The notes under the pieces: generated by a model
Told to the model about the DNA's origin: nothing
Database searches by the model: none
What the model saw: the letters and a program-made list of their open reading frames with translations, nothing else
Made by a program: the position numbers and the translations under genes
NCBI GenBank assembly: GCA_951394045.1
Contig: OX595986.1
Location: 4,059,534-4,123,533, forward strand
Direction: 5' to 3'
DNA from: Nitzschia sp. DOCU1
Lineage: Eukaryota > Bacillariophyta > Bacillariophyceae > Bacillariales > Bacillariaceae
DNA length: 64,000 nucleotides
In this document: piece after piece, positions 63,608-64,000 of the stretch
Layout of the letters: each line of letters opens with the position of its first letter
How positions within the stretch are numbered: position 1 is the first letter of the stretch

Positions 63608-64000
63608 TTAGTCAAAGTCAAGAAGTCGTAGAGGGTCATTTCTCCAGCAAAGTCGAGCCATACCGCTGACCGAGTCGCCTTCTCTTTCTGCTGCTTTTGA
63701 GACTGCCTCGGCTAGTTGGCTTTCAAGCTCGGAAATTTGTTCCTGGGTCAACGAAAAGTCAAAAATGCAGGCATTTTCAACCATTCTTTCCGGAGACGAA
63801 GATTTCGGAACCAGTGTCAAATTTTTCTCAAGTGCCCACCGCAACAAAACTTGGGCAGGAGTCCGTTTCACTTGTTGGGACAATTCTAGTACAGGCGGAG
63901 CGTTTAGGAGTTTGGTGACTGGTTCGACGCCTTTCTCGAGGGGATAGAGTTTTCTCCAGAATGCCTTCCCGGCATCTTGACCACCAAGAGAGGCGTAGGC
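63608..64000 (-). CDS. Aldo-keto reductase, C-terminal part (gene runs off the window)
   Basis: 131 codons to the window edge, with no start in view. The segment AYASLGG...PPVLELSQQVKRTPAQV and LLRWALEKNLTLVPKSSSPE matches the C-terminal barrel strands and NADPH 2'-phosphate site (VPKSS, ERMVENACIFDF) of aldo-keto reductases. It is convergent with METTL18, 22 bp between ends. Substrate cannot be judged. Confidence 0.85.
   Translation of the reverse strand, partial: AYASLGGQDAGKAFWRKLYPLEKGVEPVTKLLNAPPVLELSQQVKRTPAQVLLRWALEKNLTLVPKSSSPERMVENACIFDFSLTQEQISELESQLAEAVSKAAEREGDSVSGMARLCWRNDPLRLLDFD

Noticed and set aside
1..64000. tRNA or rRNA genes, CRISPR arrays, intact transposons
   Set aside because: I looked for GGTTCRANNC-type tRNA T-loops outside coding regions, spaced direct repeats, and transposase motifs. 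None was convincing. A covariance-model scan was not possible.

Overview
This window looks like nuclear DNA of a photosynthetic stramenopile, most likely a pennate diatom. Genes are dense, lie on both strands and carry 0-4 short GT-AG introns (about 68-181 bp). Several predicted proteins begin with a signal peptide followed by Phe at the presumed cleavage site (SSA/F, MAAA/F, VDG/F), the usual diatom plastid-targeting signature. The gene set also fits: an HSF, an AP2 factor, a beta-1,3-glucan (chrysolaminarin-type) hydrolase, and a secreted Pro/Ser/Thr-repeat LRR protein. The species call is inference. All exon joins below were made by reading splice sites and phase, without transcripts.

Layout. 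0-10 kb: GT15 mannosyltransferase, a basic disordered protein, a tandem pair of Golgi-type SGNH/PC-esterase genes, a divergent IscU/NifU-like protein and a lipase with a twin-arginine motif. 10-25.7 kb: AP2 factor, tail-anchored GH5 glucanase, mitochondrial pyruvate kinase, plastid SufD, a twin-CX9C protein and mitochondrial SCOT. 25.7-34.5 kb: membrane beta-propeller protein, COX16-like, OLA1/YchF, an ArsJ-like MFS exporter and an Rh-type ammonium channel. 35-46.8 kb: MTHFR lacking the regulatory domain, a Kelch protein, mS33, a large plastid repeat protein, an Smr-UIM protein, a second twin-CX9C protein and RPS18 (uS13) with its start codon apparently split by an intron. 46.8-49.3 kb is gene-poor. 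49.3-64 kb: HSF, amino acid permease, a 1,793-aa repeat/LRR wall-type protein, GT32, a small plastid protein, a METTL18-like His methyltransferase and a truncated aldo-keto reductase.

The genes do not form one pathway, but there are themes. Mitochondrial function recurs (pyruvate kinase, SCOT, COX16-like, mS33, two CX9C proteins), as does Fe-S assembly (SufD, IscU-like). At least nine adjacent pairs are head-to-head and share promoters of 0.4-1.3 kb. Several of these promoters carry CRE-like TGACGTCA sites or dyads built from GGTACC/TACCGGTA.
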